Under the pieces are notes generated by a model. That model was not told the DNA's origin, did no database searches, and saw only the letters and a program-made list of their open reading frames with translations. DNA of 7,659 bases from Desulfatirhabdium sp040755275 (lineage in GTDB: Bacteria > Desulfobacterota > Desulfobacteria > Desulfobacterales > Desulfatirhabdiaceae). Within the stretch, counting starts at the first letter, position 1. Each line of letters opens with the position of its first letter. Positions 6,599-7,659 of this stretch are shown here, in pieces. The stretch spans positions 1 to 7,659 of the forward strand of contig JBFMBE010000171.1 of assembly GCA_040755275.1 (NCBI GenBank). Reading direction: 5' to 3'. The position numbers were made by a program, and so were the translations under genes.

Positions 6599-6638
6599 GG
6601 TATCTTCGAAACGGAACACCGGCCCCATCCTTCCCATC

Positions 6639-6668
6639 CTTGACACATCCTGCATAAACCCTTATTTA
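6639..6668 (+). promoter_or_regulatory. Candidate promoter for the J-protein gene, heat-shock-like
   Basis: CTTGACA (6639-6645) can be read in two ways. As a sigma-32 type it is followed after 13 bases by CCCTTATT (6659-6666), resembling the CTTGAAA / CCCCATnT heat-shock consensus. As sigma-70, TTGACA is followed after 17 bases by TATTTA (6663-6668), only three of six matches. The heat-shock reading suits a J-domain chaperone. The transcript would start near 6674, about 90 bases before the ATG. Confidence 0.42.
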
Positions 6669-6766
6669 TTAAAAGGGATTTTCGAACCACCCATTCTGTA
6701 TTCCGCTGCCCCATCGTTTTGAGGCGGCGCATTCAGCGAGCGATCTTCTCGAAGGAGTGATGATAG

Positions 6767-7659
6767 ATGGCAGAAACGGATTATTACAGCATTCTCGGGG
6801 TGTCCAAAACGGCGACGGAAGACGAGATCAAGAAGGCGTATCGGAAACTCGCCATGAAATATCATCCCGATAAGACCAAAGGGGATAAGGCTGCGGAGGA
6901 AAAATTCAAACAAATCAGCGAAGCTTACGCCGTACTCAGCGACAAGGAAAAGCGGCAGCAATACGACACCTTTGGTTCAACCGGGTTTCAGCAGCGATAC
7001 AGCCAAGAAGATATCTTCCGAAATTTCGATTTTGCGGACATTTTCAGGGATTTGGGGCTGGGAGCGGCATTCGGCTCCGGAAAACGGGGGAAGACCCGAT
7101 TCACGTTTTCAACCGGAGGCGGCGGTTTCGACCCCTTTGGGGGGTTGCATGGCGCTCAGTACCCGGTCAAGGGCAACGACCTCGTCTATGAATTGGGGCT
7201 GACCGTTGAAGAAATCCTCAACGGAACTCAGAAGACGTTGAGTTTCCAACACGATGGAAAAACCGAAACCCTTTCGGTCAAGATTCCCAAGGGGTTGGTT
7301 CCCGGAAAGCGGCTGCGATTGACGGGCAAAGGAGAGCCCGGTGGATTCGGCGGCCCTGCCGGAGATTTGTACATCGAGTCGGTGTTGTTGCAGGATCCAC
7401 GCTATGAAGTCAAAGACCATGATCTGTATATCCGAAAATCGATCCGGTTAACCGAAGCTCTTCTGGGAACTTCGGTCACCGTGCAACATGCCGATGGAAA
7501 AGAGCTATGCCTCAAAGTCCCGGCCGGTGTCAAACCGGGCACGAAAATGCGCCTTCCCGGACACGGTCTTCCTTATATGAATGAATCGCGCCGCGGAGAT
7601 CTGTATGTGCAGATCGATGTCCTCTTCCCGAAAACCCTGACAGCCGAACAGCGGGATTG
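6767..7659 (+). CDS. Zinc-finger-less DnaJ-family co-chaperone (CbpA/class B type), 3' end outside window
   Basis: This J-protein stimulates the ATPase of DnaK and delivers substrates to it. The first 297 codons are present and the frame is open at the right edge. The J domain covers 1-68 (DYYSILGVSKTATEDEIKKA) with the essential HPD at 33-35. A Gly/Phe-rich linker spans about 69-133, including STGGGGFDPFGG and the amphipathic EDIFRNFDFADIFRDLGLG. The two C-terminal substrate-binding beta domains start near 135 (GNDLVYELGLTVEEILNGTQ) and continue with KGLVPGKRLRLTGKGEPG and VPAGVKPGTKMRLPGHG. No CxxCxGxG repeats occur between linker and C-terminal domains; the only cysteine seen is C248, so this is not classical class A DnaJ. 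The start has GAAGGAG nine bases ahead. Little should be missing, as family members usually end soon after this LTAEQR region. Confidence 0.94.
   Translation, partial: MAETDYYSILGVSKTATEDEIKKAYRKLAMKYHPDKTKGDKAAEEKFKQISEAYAVLSDKEKRQQYDTFGSTGFQQRYSQEDIFRNFDFADIFRDLGLGAAFGSGKRGKTRFTFSTGGGGFDPFGGLHGAQYPVKGNDLVYELGLTVEEILNGTQKTLSFQHDGKTETLSVKIPKGLVPGKRLRLTGKGEPGGFGGPAGDLYIESVLLQDPRYEVKDHDLYIRKSIRLTEALLGTSVTVQHADGKELCLKVPAGVKPGTKMRLPGHGLPYMNESRRGDLYVQIDVLFPKTLTAEQRD

Larger units (their letters stand above)
6278..6766. other. Divergent regulatory region between adk and the J-protein gene
   Basis: This 489-base interval has no credible gene. It holds two back-to-back promoter candidates, with their -35 elements about 40 bases apart, pointing to adk (left) and the J-protein gene (right). 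It also contains a long-range paired structure at 6371-6523, a small inverted repeat at 6327-6341, and good Shine-Dalgarno sequences next to both genes (AAAGGAG for adk, GAAGGAG at 6751-6757 for the J-protein). Short minus-strand frames at 6274-6543 and 6431-6655 resemble no protein and conflict with the structured region. Confidence 0.6.

Noticed and set aside
6278..6600. Possible tRNA, SRP RNA or RNase P RNA in the structured leader
   Set aside because: No T-loop GGTTC-type sequence in a cloverleaf context, no SRP GGAAGCAGC-like motif, and none of the conserved RNase P boxes are present.
6431..6655. Minus-strand frame of 74 codons upstream of adk
   Set aside because: No Shine-Dalgarno, no family, spans the candidate adk promoter and overlaps the paired region; chance is more likely.
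6740..6757. RNA thermometer hiding the J-protein Shine-Dalgarno (CTTC next to GAAGGAG)
   Set aside because: The arms are only four bases with a two-base loop, too small to fold stably without further pairing that I cannot find.
1..7659. Defence system, mobile element or CRISPR array
   Set aside because: No transposase, integrase, direct-repeat array or defence-type domain is visible; gene content is core metabolism and housekeeping.

Overview
The window looks like ordinary chromosomal housekeeping DNA from a Gram-negative bacterium of fairly high GC. Its best match is a sulfate-reducing or related Desulfobacterota (former Deltaproteobacteria) lineage. The main pointer is the adenylate kinase, whose LID carries the Cys-X5-His-X15-Cys-X2-Cys metal site described for Desulfovibrio gigas. 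The signal-peptide-bearing murein transglycosylase fits an organism with a periplasm. The lineage is an inference; no species can be named from this sequence.

Layout from right to left. A + strand gene runs off the right edge (6767-7659): a J-domain co-chaperone without a zinc finger (CbpA/class B type). It is divergent from a minus-strand series. That series begins with adk (6277-5600), followed by a 321-base gap with a perfect 24-base palindrome. Then comes a tightly packed run: a 707-residue U32-family protein (5278-3155), a 183-base interval with two overlapping small ORFs, argJ (2971-1790), an RsuA/RluB-type pseudouridine synthase (1821-922), an MltB-type lytic transglycosylase (925-74) and the start of a small membrane protein (77 to beyond base 1). 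Neighbours in this run overlap, mostly by the four bases ATGA, so it reads as one translationally coupled operon. Its members act on RNA modification (U32 protein, pseudouridine synthase), arginine synthesis (ArgJ) and cell-wall turnover (MltB-like). They share no obvious pathway; growth-linked co-expression is the likely reason for the grouping.

The 489-base divergent region between adk and the J-protein gene is the most information-rich non-coding part. It has a candidate adk promoter, a candidate heat-shock-like promoter for the J-protein, and about 290 bases ahead of adk that can fold into a long rod (paired arms 6371-6402 and 6493-6523). This is either a structured adk leader or a separate small RNA.

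I see no mobile element, CRISPR array, tRNA or rRNA, and no clear accessory system. The less ordinary signals are the structured adk leader, the small ORFs bridging the U32 gene and argJ, and the palindrome after adk.
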